Shown here in pieces: positions 17,881 through 25,393 of a DNA stretch of 41,202 nt. A program made the translations under genes and the position numbers. The first letter of the stretch is position 1, and each line of letters starts with the position of its first letter. This stretch comes from an uncultured Prevotella sp. (GTDB taxonomy: Bacteria; Bacteroidota; Bacteroidia; Bacteroidales; Bacteroidaceae). The stretch covers positions 1 to 41,202 of the forward strand of contig UQTI01000020.1 of NCBI GenBank assembly GCA_900543975.1. The letters are read 5' to 3'. The notes below the pieces were generated by a model. It was not told where the DNA came from. It did not search any database and was given only the letters and a program-made list of their open reading frames with translations.

Positions 17881-19143
17881 TTATTTCTCAAACTCTGCGC
17901 GGAGCACGTTGAGCACATGATCCACGGTCTCTTCTTCAAGGTCAGCCTTCTCAACGAGCATCTCACGCGGAGCGTTGAGCACCGCCTTGGCTGTGTCGAG
18001 ACCGATGCCCTTGATGGCGTCGATAACCCACTGGTCGATCTCGTCGACAAACTCGTCGAGGTAGATGTCCTCTTCCTCCTCGTCGCCGTTAACCTCGCGG
18101 AACACGTCGATGGTGTACTTGGTGAGCATAGACGCCAGCTTGATGTTCAGACCTCCACGGCCGATGGCCAGGCTCACCTCCTGAGGCTGGAGGAACACCT
18201 CTGCCTTGTGGTTCTCCTCGTCGATGTTGATGCTTGACACCTTGGCCGGTGAGAGCGCACGCTGGATGAAGAGCTTGGTGTTGGCTGTCCAGTTGATGAC
18301 GTCGATGTTCTCGTTGCCGAGCTCACGCACGATGCCGTGAACGCGGCTACCCTTGACACCCACACATGCTCCCACGGGGTCAATGCGCTCGTCGTAGCTC
18401 TCGACGGCGATCTTGGCACGCTCTCCCGGCATGCGGGCGATGGCCTTGATGCTGATCAGACCGTCGTTGATCTCGGGCACCTCTGCCTCGAGCAGACGCT
18501 GAAGGAAAGCAGGGCTTGTGCGCGAAAGGATGATCTTGGGGTTGTTGTTCTCGTTGTCCACGCGCTCGATGACGGCACGCACGGTCTCACCCTTGCGGTA
18601 CACGTCGCTGGGGATCTGCTCGCTCTTGGGCAGCGACAGCTCGTTGTTCTCGTCGTCTACCACGAGCACCTCGCGCTTCCACACCTGGTACACCTCGCCG
18701 GCGATAACCTGTCCCACACGATCCTTATATTTGTTGTAGAGCGAGTCGTGCTCCAGCTCCAGCACCTTCGAAGCGAGAGTCTGGCGCAGGTTCAGGATGG
18801 CGCGGCGACCGAACTTGGTGAAGTCGACAGCCTCAGACACATCCTCGCCCACCTCATAGTCGGGCTCAATCTTGCGTGCCTCGGTGAGCGAGATCTCCTT
18901 GTTCTCGTCCTGCACCTCGCCGTCTGCCACAACCACGCGGTTACGGTATATCTCAAAGTCGCCCTTGTCGGGGTTCACGATAACGTCGAAGTTCTCGTCG
19001 CTACCGAAAATCTTTGCAAGCACATTGCGGAAACTCTCCTCGAGCACACTCACGAGAGTTGTGCGGTCGATGTTCTTTGTTTCCTTAAACTCTTTGAACG
19101 AGTCGAACATGCTCACTGTATCGTCATTTTTTAATGCTGCCAT
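17881..19143 (-). CDS. nusA: Transcription termination/antitermination factor NusA
   Basis: 420-residue RNA-polymerase-binding factor. The N-terminal NusA domain (about 12-150, FKEFKETKNIDRTTLVSVLEE) is followed by an S1 domain (about 150-215) and paired KH domains (about 220-370). The latter contain GACVGVKGSRVHGIVRELGNE and SLAIGRGGLNIKLA. A short acidic and helical tail follows (EEEDIYLDEFVDEIDQW). The length is that of the Bacteroidetes form, without the extra acidic repeats of E. coli NusA. It starts 6 nt after rimP, so the two are co-transcribed. In E. coli NusA represses its own operon through terminators in the leader, which matters for the leader hairpin at 19738-19773. Confidence 0.96.
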   Translation of the reverse strand: MAALKNDDTVSMFDSFKEFKETKNIDRTTLVSVLEESFRNVLAKIFGSDENFDVIVNPDKGDFEIYRNRVVVADGEVQDENKEISLTEARKIEPDYEVGEDVSEAVDFTKFGRRAILNLRQTLASKVLELEHDSLYNKYKDRVGQVIAGEVYQVWKREVLVVDDENNELSLPKSEQIPSDVYRKGETVRAVIERVDNENNNPKIILSRTSPAFLQRLLEAEVPEINDGLISIKAIARMPGERAKIAVESYDERIDPVGACVGVKGSRVHGIVRELGNENIDVINWTANTKLFIQRALSPAKVSSINIDEENHKAEVFLQPQEVSLAIGRGGLNIKLASMLTKYTIDVFREVNGDEEEEDIYLDEFVDEIDQWVIDAIKGIGLDTAKAVLNAPREMLVEKADLEEETVDHVLNVLRAEFEK

Positions 19144-19149
19144 TTGTGT

Positions 19150-19617
19150 TTACTTGAAACTGATTAAATATTTTGTATATTTCACTTTATCCATCTCGAA
19201 CGTATGATCCACATCCATGAGCTGCGGACGTTTCTTGCCTTCCACCTTCACCTTTTCCTGTGTGGTGAGAACGAAGCTGTTGCCGTCGACGCTCTTCAGC
19301 ACGCCTTTATATTTCTTGCCGTCGGCATCGAGCACCTCCACGTCTTTGCCTACGAAGCACTCATACTGGCGCGGCACCTTGAAGGGCTGACCCAGACCGG
19401 CAGAGCCTACCTCCAGTTCATAGTCTTCCTCATCGCGGCTCAAGTGCTCCTCGATGAAGCGGCTGAGCTCCACACAGTCTTCAATCCACACGCCGTCGGC
19501 ATGGTCAATCTCCACTACAATCTTGTTGTCGGCGCTTATCTCTATGTCTACAAGAAAATATTCCTTGTCCTCGAGCCAACTCTCAACAATCTCTTTAACG
19601 GTGTTTTTGTTTATCAT
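19150..19617 (-). CDS. rimP: Ribosome maturation factor RimP
   Basis: 155-residue RimP, needed for 30S subunit maturation. The N-terminal alpha/beta domain has VEIDHADGVWIEDCVELSRFIEEHL (about 33-60), and YELEVGSAGLGQPF (about 68-81) is the conserved mid-segment (usually LEVSSPGLxRPL). A C-terminal SH3-like domain follows. It is first in the operon with nusA and infB. Its own promoter lies at 19787-19818, with a leader of about 160 nt that contains an intrinsic-terminator-like structure. Confidence 0.94.
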   Translation of the reverse strand: MINKNTVKEIVESWLEDKEYFLVDIEISADNKIVVEIDHADGVWIEDCVELSRFIEEHLSRDEEDYELEVGSAGLGQPFKVPRQYECFVGKDVEVLDADGKKYKGVLKSVDGNSFVLTTQEKVKVEGKKRPQLMDVDHTFEMDKVKYTKYLISFK

Positions 19618-19737
19618 ACATTTTGTTTGGGGCGTGTTGTCGTTTTCTTTTTTGTTTTGCTTGCCACGCCGTGTTGTGATTTACAGTTGTTTTTTCATCT
19701 CATCCCGCCAGCCTGTTTACAGGCGAGACCTCAGTAA

Positions 19738-19773
19738 TTAAAAAAATGAGGAGCTCTCTCGGAGCCCCTCATT
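19738..19773 (-). terminator. Intrinsic terminator / attenuator in the rimP-nusA-infB leader
   Basis: On the minus strand, 19762-19773 pairs with 19745-19756 (11 of 12 positions, 5-nt loop), followed at once by a run of eight T (19739-19746, overlapping the stem base). It lies just downstream of the predicted transcription start (about 19780) and upstream of rimP. Since the flanking gene is divergent, the only minus-strand transcript known to cross it is that of rimP-nusA-infB. A second small hairpin, GCCTG-TAAA-CAGGC, follows at about 19711-19724. Confidence 0.7.
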
Positions 19774-19786
19774 CCACTGAATGGTG

Positions 19787-19818
19787 CAAAGTTACGAAAA
19801 AATCCATACTTATACAAA
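19787..19818 (-). promoter_or_regulatory. Promoter of rimP-nusA-infB
   Basis: On the minus strand, TTTG (19815-19818), 20-nt spacer, TAACTTTG (19787-19794): a full Bacteroidetes promoter match. Confidence 0.8.
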
Positions 19819-19887
19819 TATTTTATGTGTTTTCTTGCAATTTTAGTCTAATTGTTGAGCCATCGCAATGAGTTTTCACCGACATCG

Positions 19888-19918
19888 TTTGCAGAGCACG
19901 AAAAAAGTTGTAAATTTG
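19888..19918 (+). promoter_or_regulatory. Promoter of the TPR/AraC regulator
   Basis: TTTG (19888-19891), 19-nt spacer, TAAATTTG (19911-19918): an exact consensus. Predicted transcription start near 19925, 36 nt before the ATG at 19961. It rules out the upstream in-frame ATG at 19868. Confidence 0.85.
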
Positions 19919-19960
19919 TATGGCTTAAAACAGCAGCCTATAAAAAATTTTCAGAAAAAA

Positions 19961-22264
19961 ATGCAACATACACAACATAAAGGTCTTGAACGTCGCGTAA
20001 GCAACGACATGAACCTTGCGGGAAGAGCCATGAACCTTGCGAGAAGAGCCATGAACCTTGCGGGTAGAGCCATGAGCCTTGCGGGAAAAGCCATGGGCCT
20101 TGCGGGAAGAGCCATGCTTGGACCGCTCACCTTTTTCGTCATCATCACAGCCCTCGTACTCACTATCGCTTCTTGTGGCGGCAGAGGGAAGGAAGGTGCC
20201 GTGGTGTCTGACGAGAAGAAGATTGAGCAGATAAAGAGCATCAGCATGTCGCAGCCAGAGCTCGCCCTCTCCATGCTCGACAGCGCCGAGGTGCTCCGCA
20301 CCATGCCCATGTATGATGTCAACGCCCTGCGTGCCATCGTCTACAACAACTCGTCAAACGACAACACAAAGGCGCTCCACTATGCCTTGCTCGCCAGCAC
20401 CGACAGTCTGCTCACCCACAACAACGAGAAGCGTCTGGCGGTGGCGTCGGTCCTGGCATACCAATATTTTAAATGTGGCATCTACGACCGCTGTCTGCTC
20501 ACCGCCGAGCAGGCCATCACCCTGGCGCAAAAGCTCAAAGCGGCTGACAAGGAAGCGTCCATTCTCAACACCAAGGCCATGTGTGAGAGCGAGATAGGGT
20601 TGGTTGACAAGGCGTTGCGCTCGTTCGACAGCGGCATCAGTCTGCTGCGCCGACAGGTTCACACCGCCGACACATGGAGCACATGGAGCGACCTCGTCGA
20701 CATGTACTCGCAGAAGGGCAACGTGTTGCTCGACAACCATCGTTACACGGAGGTGGCAGCCATGTATGACACCTTCAGCGAGGCAGTTACGACCATGGCT
20801 GAGCGCAAGCCCGAGAGAGTGGCGGGCGGCAACGACAGGTCAAAGGCGATGTTCTACGCTGTCTACTCGGTGACCTACGCACACCTTGGCGAGAAGCAGA
20901 AGGCTTATGAGTTCTACTCGAAGCTCCTCGACACCGACCTCTCCAAGACGCCGGCGGGCATTACCTTCCTCGTGCCATACCTCCTGCTGGAGCGCCGCTA
21001 CGGCGAGGCCATAACGAAGCTTGAGGAAGAGGAGGCGTTCTTCAAACGACGCGGGCGCGACACCGTCGACTATTATTTTGTGCGCACGCTCCTGCCTTCC
21101 AAGGCCGATGCCCTCTTCAACGAGGGTCGCTACCGCGAGGCGGCGCTCACGGGTCTGAGGGCCATTGCGCTGAACGACAGTCTGTCTCTGAAACTGAAGA
21201 AGCAGAACGCTATGTCGATGAGCCAGTTGCTCGATTCAAAGCACAAGGACATGCGCATAAACGAGCAGGCACGCGACCTGCGCAACAGTCGCACCATCGT
21301 GGCTCTCGTGTCGTTCCTCATGGCCGTCCTTGCCGTGCTCTTCATCAGGGTCATGTCTTACAACCGTCTGGTGCAGCGAAAGAACCGTGCCGCCGCAGCT
21401 ACCATAAACGAGCTGACCGCTGCCAAGGAGCAACTCGCCTATCTGCTGGCATCGAAAAGCAGGAACGACGATGCTGCTGGGGAGAGGGGACGCGACGATG
21501 CCGCTGAGGAGAAGGGACGTGACGATGCCGCTGGGGAGAGGGGACACGACAATGCGGGACCCCAAGAGCAGGGTGTAAGCCAAGAAAGCGCAGCCGCCAA
21601 CGAGAAGTCTTCAACGCAAGCAACCGCTTGCCATGAGGAAAACAATAAAAAGGTGGAGACGGAATGTGCAGGGATAGGAGAAAAAACGGAAAGCGGAGAA
21701 GATGCCGGAAACAGAAAAGGTGTTGTGAACGGGAAAAAAGCAGAGAACTTACAGAAAACAATGAACGGGGAGAACAAAAAGGACGGTGAAAATATAGAGA
21801 ACGGAGAACGAGCAGAGAACGGAGAGGGAGCAGAGAACGGAGAAGATGTTGAGAAAAAGGGGCTGTGCGTAGCAACGAGCGAGGGGGCATCAGAAGAAGA
21901 GGATGCCGCTGCCAGATTAAAAGACGACAAGTCGCGCGACATGTTCTTGCAGCTTGAGCAGCGCATCATCAACGAGCGCCTGTTCCGCAAGCCTAAGATC
22001 TCTCGCGACGAGCTTATCGCCTTGCTCGGCGTGGACAAGGGCACGTACGTGTCGTTGCTCATGGTCTTCTCGGGCAAGCCGTTCAACCGTTACATCAACG
22101 ACATGCGTCTCGACTATGCCGCCGCGCTCCTTCGCAAGAACACCAACTTCTCGGTCGAGGCAATAGCCATCGACTGTGGCATCCCCGTACGCCAGACCTT
22201 CTACCGCCTATTCACGGAAAAGTTTGGACTATCGCCGGCGGAGTATAGGAAGATGAATGAGTAA
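19961..22264 (+). CDS. Membrane TPR regulator with AraC-type HTH
   Basis: 767-residue one-component regulator. A short N-terminus is followed by five MNLAGRA-type heptads (17-51). Then comes a hydrophobic signal ending in a lipobox-like TIASC, so the N-terminus may be a lipoprotein or membrane anchor. TPR-like helices cover about 90-400; a transmembrane helix (IVALVSFLMAVLAVLFIRVM) lies near 445-465. A long charged repetitive linker (about 500-660) leads to an AraC/XylS helix-turn-helix (about 670-767; DELIALLGVDKGTYVSLL and the C-terminal FYRLFTEKFGLSPAEYRK). The start is set by the promoter, but each heptad carries an in-frame ATG. A family C repeat abuts the stop codon. Signal and targets unknown. 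Confidence 0.85.
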   Translation: MQHTQHKGLERRVSNDMNLAGRAMNLARRAMNLAGRAMSLAGKAMGLAGRAMLGPLTFFVIITALVLTIASCGGRGKEGAVVSDEKKIEQIKSISMSQPELALSMLDSAEVLRTMPMYDVNALRAIVYNNSSNDNTKALHYALLASTDSLLTHNNEKRLAVASVLAYQYFKCGIYDRCLLTAEQAITLAQKLKAADKEASILNTKAMCESEIGLVDKALRSFDSGISLLRRQVHTADTWSTWSDLVDMYSQKGNVLLDNHRYTEVAAMYDTFSEAVTTMAERKPERVAGGNDRSKAMFYAVYSVTYAHLGEKQKAYEFYSKLLDTDLSKTPAGITFLVPYLLLERRYGEAITKLEEEEAFFKRRGRDTVDYYFVRTLLPSKADALFNEGRYREAALTGLRAIALNDSLSLKLKKQNAMSMSQLLDSKHKDMRINEQARDLRNSRTIVALVSFLMAVLAVLFIRVMSYNRLVQRKNRAAAATINELTAAKEQLAYLLASKSRNDDAAGERGRDDAAEEKGRDDAAGERGHDNAGPQEQGVSQESAAANEKSSTQATACHEENNKKVETECAGIGEKTESGEDAGNRKGVVNGKKAENLQKTMNGENKKDGENIENGERAENGEGAENGEDVEKKGLCVATSEGASEEEDAAARLKDDKSRDMFLQLEQRIINERLFRKPKISRDELIALLGVDKGTYVSLLMVFSGKPFNRYINDMRLDYAAALLRKNTNFSVEAIAIDCGIPVRQTFYRLFTEKFGLSPAEYRKMNE
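20009..20113 (+). repeat. Five 21-nt in-frame repeats, each with an ATG
   Basis: Units start at 20009, 20030, 20051, 20072 and 20093 with ATGAACCTTGCGGGAAGAGC-like sequence; a sixth ATG follows at 20114. They encode MNLAGRA, MNLARRA, MNLAGRA, MSLAGKA and MGLAGRA. Confidence 0.9.
21464..21850 (+). repeat. Linker repeats of the TPR/AraC regulator
   Basis: Three 27-nt units at 21464-21544 (NDDAAGERG, RDDAAEEKG, RDDAAGERG) plus a partial fourth. Three 18-nt units at 21797-21850 encode ENGERA, ENGEGA and ENGEDV. All are in frame and lie in the predicted cytoplasmic linker before the HTH. Confidence 0.85.
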
Positions 22265-22453
22265 AGCCCCACCCCCGCGCCGCTTCGCGAGGGAACCACA
22301 CCACCTACAGCCCCACCCCCGCGCCACCTACCGGTGGCTCACCCCTCCCCGTAGGAGAGGGGAGTGATTAGCCTGGGCTATTGAAAGCCCCACCCCCGCG
22401 CCGCTTCGCGGCTCACCCCTCCCCTTAGGGAGGGGAGTAAATGGCCTTGGTTA
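22265..22453 (+). repeat. Family C composite repeats (copies 2-4)
   Basis: Starts immediately after the regulator stop codon. Copy 2 (22265-22296) is truncated. Copy 3 (22309-22381) has the hairpin GCCACC-TACC-GGTGGC. Copy 4 (22385-22453) has GCCGC-TTC-GCGGC and CCCCTCCC-CTTA-GGGAGGGG (22416-22435). Compared with copy 1, the first stem shows compensatory changes. Confidence 0.85.
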
Positions 22454-22625
22454 TTGAATTCTTCACTCTTCACTTCCAAGGCACCAGCCTTTTTTTACCT
22501 TTTTACCTTTAAAAGCCTTTTTACCTTTAAAAAAGTCTATAGGATTTTTCACTTTTCGTTTTTCCCTTTTCCTTTAAATGCGGCGTCAGCCCCTTTTTAC
22601 CTTTTTACCTTTAAAAGCCCCTTTA
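22454..22625. repeat. Family A and B repeats at the sirtuin 3' end
   Basis: A family A fragment (GAATTCTTCACTCTTCACTT, about 22455-22475) is followed by TTTTTACC-type family B units at 22488-22530 and 22581-22624. The last one encodes the sirtuin C-terminus on the minus strand. Confidence 0.75.
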
Positions 22626-23338
22626 ACAAAAATTCCCATTCCCTTGCTCGCACCCTCCTGTATGTGCGTGAGGTTTCTAATGCCATGTCCCACAGTAGGC
22701 TCAGGATCAATGAGATATATGGGGGTGTTGGGCTTGGCATACTGAACCAGGCCGGCGGCGGGATAGACGTTCAGCGACGTGCCTATGATGACCATGATGT
22801 CGGCCTCTGACACCTCCCTGGCAGCCTCCATGATTTTGGGCACATTCTCACCGAAGAACACGATGTAAGGCCGCAGCAACGAACCGTCACCTGCCTTGGT
22901 GCCAGGCTCCACGGTGCAATGGTCCTCGGGCAGCTCCACGATGTAACGCTCATCGTCAGGGTCCTTGCTTGAGCACACCTTCGACAACTCGCCATGCAGA
23001 TGAATGACCTTCGACGACCCTGCCTTCTCGTGCAGGTTGTCCACGTTCTGCGTCACCACCACCACGTCGTAGCTGTCCTCCAACGACTTGATGAGCTTAT
23101 GCCCCTCGTTGGGCTGGGCCGCATAGAGCTTCTTGCGGAGCATGTTGTAGAAATTTGTCACCAGTGTGGGGTCGGCCTCCCAACCCTCATGCGTGGCAAC
23201 CTGCTGCACAGGATAGTTCTCCCACAAGCCGTCATTGCCGCGGAACGTCTTGAAACCACTCTCTACCGACATGCCGGCACCGGTAAGAAACACTATCTTC
23301 TGCTTCTTCTGCCCGTTCATTTTTTCATTGTCTGCCAT
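22586..23338 (-). CDS. Sir2-family NAD-dependent deacylase (sirtuin)
   Basis: 250-residue sirtuin that uses NAD+ to remove acyl groups from lysines. NAD-binding GAGMSVESGF...FRG lies at 20-34, TQNVDNLH at 96-103, and the catalytic histidine is H115 in HLHGE. A C-terminal GTSLNVYPAAGL motif follows. The usual pair of zinc-binding CxxC motifs is absent; only isolated Cys residues occur in that region. The start at 23338 is chosen because a clear ribosome-binding sequence, AAAGGAGAAAGAG, sits just upstream and falls inside the longer frame. The last residues (KGKKVKRG) are encoded by a family B repeat and are probably not ancestral. Divergent from the FKBP cluster. Confidence 0.9.
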   Translation of the reverse strand: MADNEKMNGQKKQKIVFLTGAGMSVESGFKTFRGNDGLWENYPVQQVATHEGWEADPTLVTNFYNMLRKKLYAAQPNEGHKLIKSLEDSYDVVVVTQNVDNLHEKAGSSKVIHLHGELSKVCSSKDPDDERYIVELPEDHCTVEPGTKAGDGSLLRPYIVFFGENVPKIMEAAREVSEADIMVIIGTSLNVYPAAGLVQYAKPNTPIYLIDPEPTVGHGIRNLTHIQEGASKGMGIFVKGAFKGKKVKRG

Positions 23339-23400
23339 AACTCTTTCTCCTTTAAACATTTTTATCTTTAACCAGACTTTCGCAAACAAAACCGCTTTTC

Positions 23401-23530
23401 AAGATCTTGTCGCCTCAAGCAAGCATCGACACGCTCGCCTCTGGCGCTTGCCGGAACGTCGCCGAAGGCATGCGTCAAGGCCGGGAGCGGCATCGCTGTC
23501 TTAAGCAGAACCGCTGACAGAGCGCTCGCA
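23401..23530. other. GC-rich block in the sirtuin-FKBP divergent region
   Basis: About 130 nt of notably GC-rich sequence, with motifs such as GGCGCTTGCCGGAACGTCGCC, lies between two AT-rich promoter regions. No plausible open reading frame was found. It contains many short inverted repeats and could be a structured RNA or a foreign fragment. Confidence 0.35.
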
Positions 23531-23606
23531 AAAGCCCAATTACATTAATATATGCAAAAATAATCTTTTTTCTAAAAACAAAGCCACATCATTCAAGAAA
23601 AATAAG

Positions 23607-23614
23607 TATTTTTG
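23607..23614 (+). promoter_or_regulatory. Possible -7 box for the first FKBP gene
   Basis: TATTTTTG fits TAnnTTTG; transcription would start near 23621, leaving an A-rich leader of about 80 nt. A -33 TTTG is not evident. The same box in the opposite direction (23555-23562) could serve the sirtuin. Confidence 0.4.
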
Positions 23615-23702
23615 CACTTTAAACAAAAAGGGCCATTCCTAAAACGGATAAAAGCAGAAACAAATAATACAAAATAAAAACAAAACAACAACAAAATTTA
23701 TC

Positions 23703-24308
23703 ATGGACAAGTTAAGTTACGCTTTGGGTCTGAACATCGGACACCAGCTTTCACAGATGGGTGCCAAGGGCCTCAACATCGACGATTTCGCACAGGCAAT
23801 AAAGGACGTTATTGCCGGTAACACACCGCAGCTCGCCGACGCAGAAGCGCAAACAATCTTACAGAAGTTCTTCCAGGACCTGGAGGAGAAGCAGCGTGCA
23901 GCACAGGCTGAGACCTTCAAGGCTGTGAAGAAGAACGGCGAGGACTATCTCGCTGAGAACGCAAAGAAGGACGGCGTCATCACGCTACCCAGCGGTCTCC
24001 AGTATCAGGTGCTCAAGGAAGGCAACGGCCGCAAGCCAAAGGCCACCGACACCGTGAAGTGTCACTATGAGGGCATGCTCGTCGACGGAACAATGTTCGA
24101 CAGCTCTATACAGCGCGGCGAACCCGCTGAGTTCCCCCTGAACGGCGTGATCGCAGGATGGACCGAAGGTCTGCAGCTCATGCAGGAGGGTGCCAAGTAT
24201 CGCTTCTTCATTCCTTACACTCTCGGCTACGGCGAGCGCGGCGCAGGACAGGCCATTCCTCCCTTCGCAGCTCTCATCTTCGACGTGGAGCTTATCGAGG
24301 TGAAGTAA
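23703..24308 (+). CDS. FKBP-type peptidyl-prolyl isomerase, cytoplasmic FklB-like
   Basis: 201 residues and no signal peptide. An N-terminal FKBP_N helical dimerisation domain (about 1-85, MDKLSYALGLNIGHQL) precedes a C-terminal FKBP catalytic domain (about 105-201). Typical active-site segments are CHYEGMLVDGTMFDSS, the VIAGWTEGLQLM helix and YGERGAG. It speeds cis-trans isomerisation of prolyl bonds during folding. It heads a set of three FKBP genes in the same direction, with the next starting 56 nt after the stop. Confidence 0.93.
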   Translation: MDKLSYALGLNIGHQLSQMGAKGLNIDDFAQAIKDVIAGNTPQLADAEAQTILQKFFQDLEEKQRAAQAETFKAVKKNGEDYLAENAKKDGVITLPSGLQYQVLKEGNGRKPKATDTVKCHYEGMLVDGTMFDSSIQRGEPAEFPLNGVIAGWTEGLQLMQEGAKYRFFIPYTLGYGERGAGQAIPPFAALIFDVELIEVK

Positions 24309-24364
24309 AAAAAAGAAGACCTCTACAACAAGAAAACATTAAAGAACAAAACATAAAAAAAACA

Positions 24365-25231
24365 ATGAAAAAACTTTTCATCGCAGCCGTTATGGCTGTA
24401 GCCGCCATGGGCATGACCTCTTGCGGCAACTCTACACCCAAGCCCAACCTCAAGACCGACGTCGACACCCTGAGCTACGCTATGGGTCTCTCTCAGACAC
24501 AGGGTCTGAAGGAATATCTCGTACAGATGGACATCGACACCACCTATATCGACGCTTTCGTAAAGGGCCTCAACGAAGGTGCCAACGCTGGCGACGACAA
24601 GAAGAAGGCTGCCTATTTTGCTGGCGTAAACATCGGTCAGCAGATCAGCAACCGCATGGTCAAGGGCATCAACCACGAGATCTTCGGTGAAGATTCTACC
24701 AAGACCATCTCTCTGAAAAACTTCATGGCGGGCTTCATCACTGGCGTTACAGGCAAGAAGGGTCTCATGACCATCGAGCAGGCCGGACAGACAGCACAGA
24801 TGAAGATGATGGCTATCAAGGCCAAGAACATGGAGAAGAAATATGGCGCCAACAAGGAAGCAGGAGAGAAGTTCCTCATTGCCAACGCCAAGAAGGCTGG
24901 CGTGAAGACGCTCCCCTCAGGTCTTCAGTATAAGGTTATCAAGGAGGGCAACGGTGCCATGCCTAAGGACACATCGCTCGTGACCGTCAACTATGAGGGC
25001 CGCACCATCGACGGCAAGGTGTTCGACAGCAGCTACAAGCGCAACCAGCCTGCCGAGATGCGCACAAACCAGGTTATCAAGGGCTTCACAGAGGCTCTCG
25101 TTCACATGCCTGCCGGATCAGTGTGGGAGGTTTACATTCCTCAGAACCTCGCTTACGGCGAGCGTGAGGCTGGCGAGATCAAGCCTTTCTCTACTCTGAT
25201 CTTCAAGATCGAGCTTCTTAAGGTCAAGTAA
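24365..25231 (+). CDS. FKBP-type peptidyl-prolyl isomerase, lipoprotein
   Basis: 288 residues. The signal peptide has a lipobox (GMTSC, Cys at about 19), so the protein is expected to be lipid-anchored facing the periplasm or the surface. An FKBP_N domain (about 30-170, TLSYAMGLSQ and AAYFAGVNIGQQI) leads to the FKBP catalytic domain (about 190-288; VNYEGRTIDGKVFDSS, VIKGFTEALVHM, YGEREAG). The start is at MKKLF, preceded by an A-rich leader; an upstream in-frame extension to 24158 overlaps the previous gene and is rejected. Paralogue of its neighbours on both sides. Confidence 0.93.
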   Translation: MKKLFIAAVMAVAAMGMTSCGNSTPKPNLKTDVDTLSYAMGLSQTQGLKEYLVQMDIDTTYIDAFVKGLNEGANAGDDKKKAAYFAGVNIGQQISNRMVKGINHEIFGEDSTKTISLKNFMAGFITGVTGKKGLMTIEQAGQTAQMKMMAIKAKNMEKKYGANKEAGEKFLIANAKKAGVKTLPSGLQYKVIKEGNGAMPKDTSLVTVNYEGRTIDGKVFDSSYKRNQPAEMRTNQVIKGFTEALVHMPAGSVWEVYIPQNLAYGEREAGEIKPFSTLIFKIELLKVK

Positions 25232-25294
25232 GTTGATGCTTAGACAAGCATCTGACGCTTAGAAAACAAGACAAGAAACATATAGATTACTTGC

Positions 25295-25368
25295 GACGAG
25301 TGACAAGAAGACAAGAGCAACAAAGAAGAGGCACTGACCTCATCGCGGCTTGTCTCTCGTCACTCGTC
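25295..25368 (+). other. Hairpin between the second and third FKBP genes
   Basis: GACGAGTGAC (25295-25304) pairs perfectly with GTCACTCGTC (25359-25368), and AGACAAG (25309-25315) pairs with CTTGTCT (25349-25355), around a 33-nt loop. It could weaken read-through or stabilise the upstream mRNA. No T run follows, so it is not a standard terminator. Confidence 0.6.
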
Positions 25369-25393
25369 ACTTATTTAATGAACTTTCACAACT

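Noticed and set aside
19868..19960. Longer N-terminus for the TPR/AraC regulator
   Set aside because: An exact-consensus promoter lies inside it at 19888-19918, so the ATG at 19868 would not be transcribed from it.
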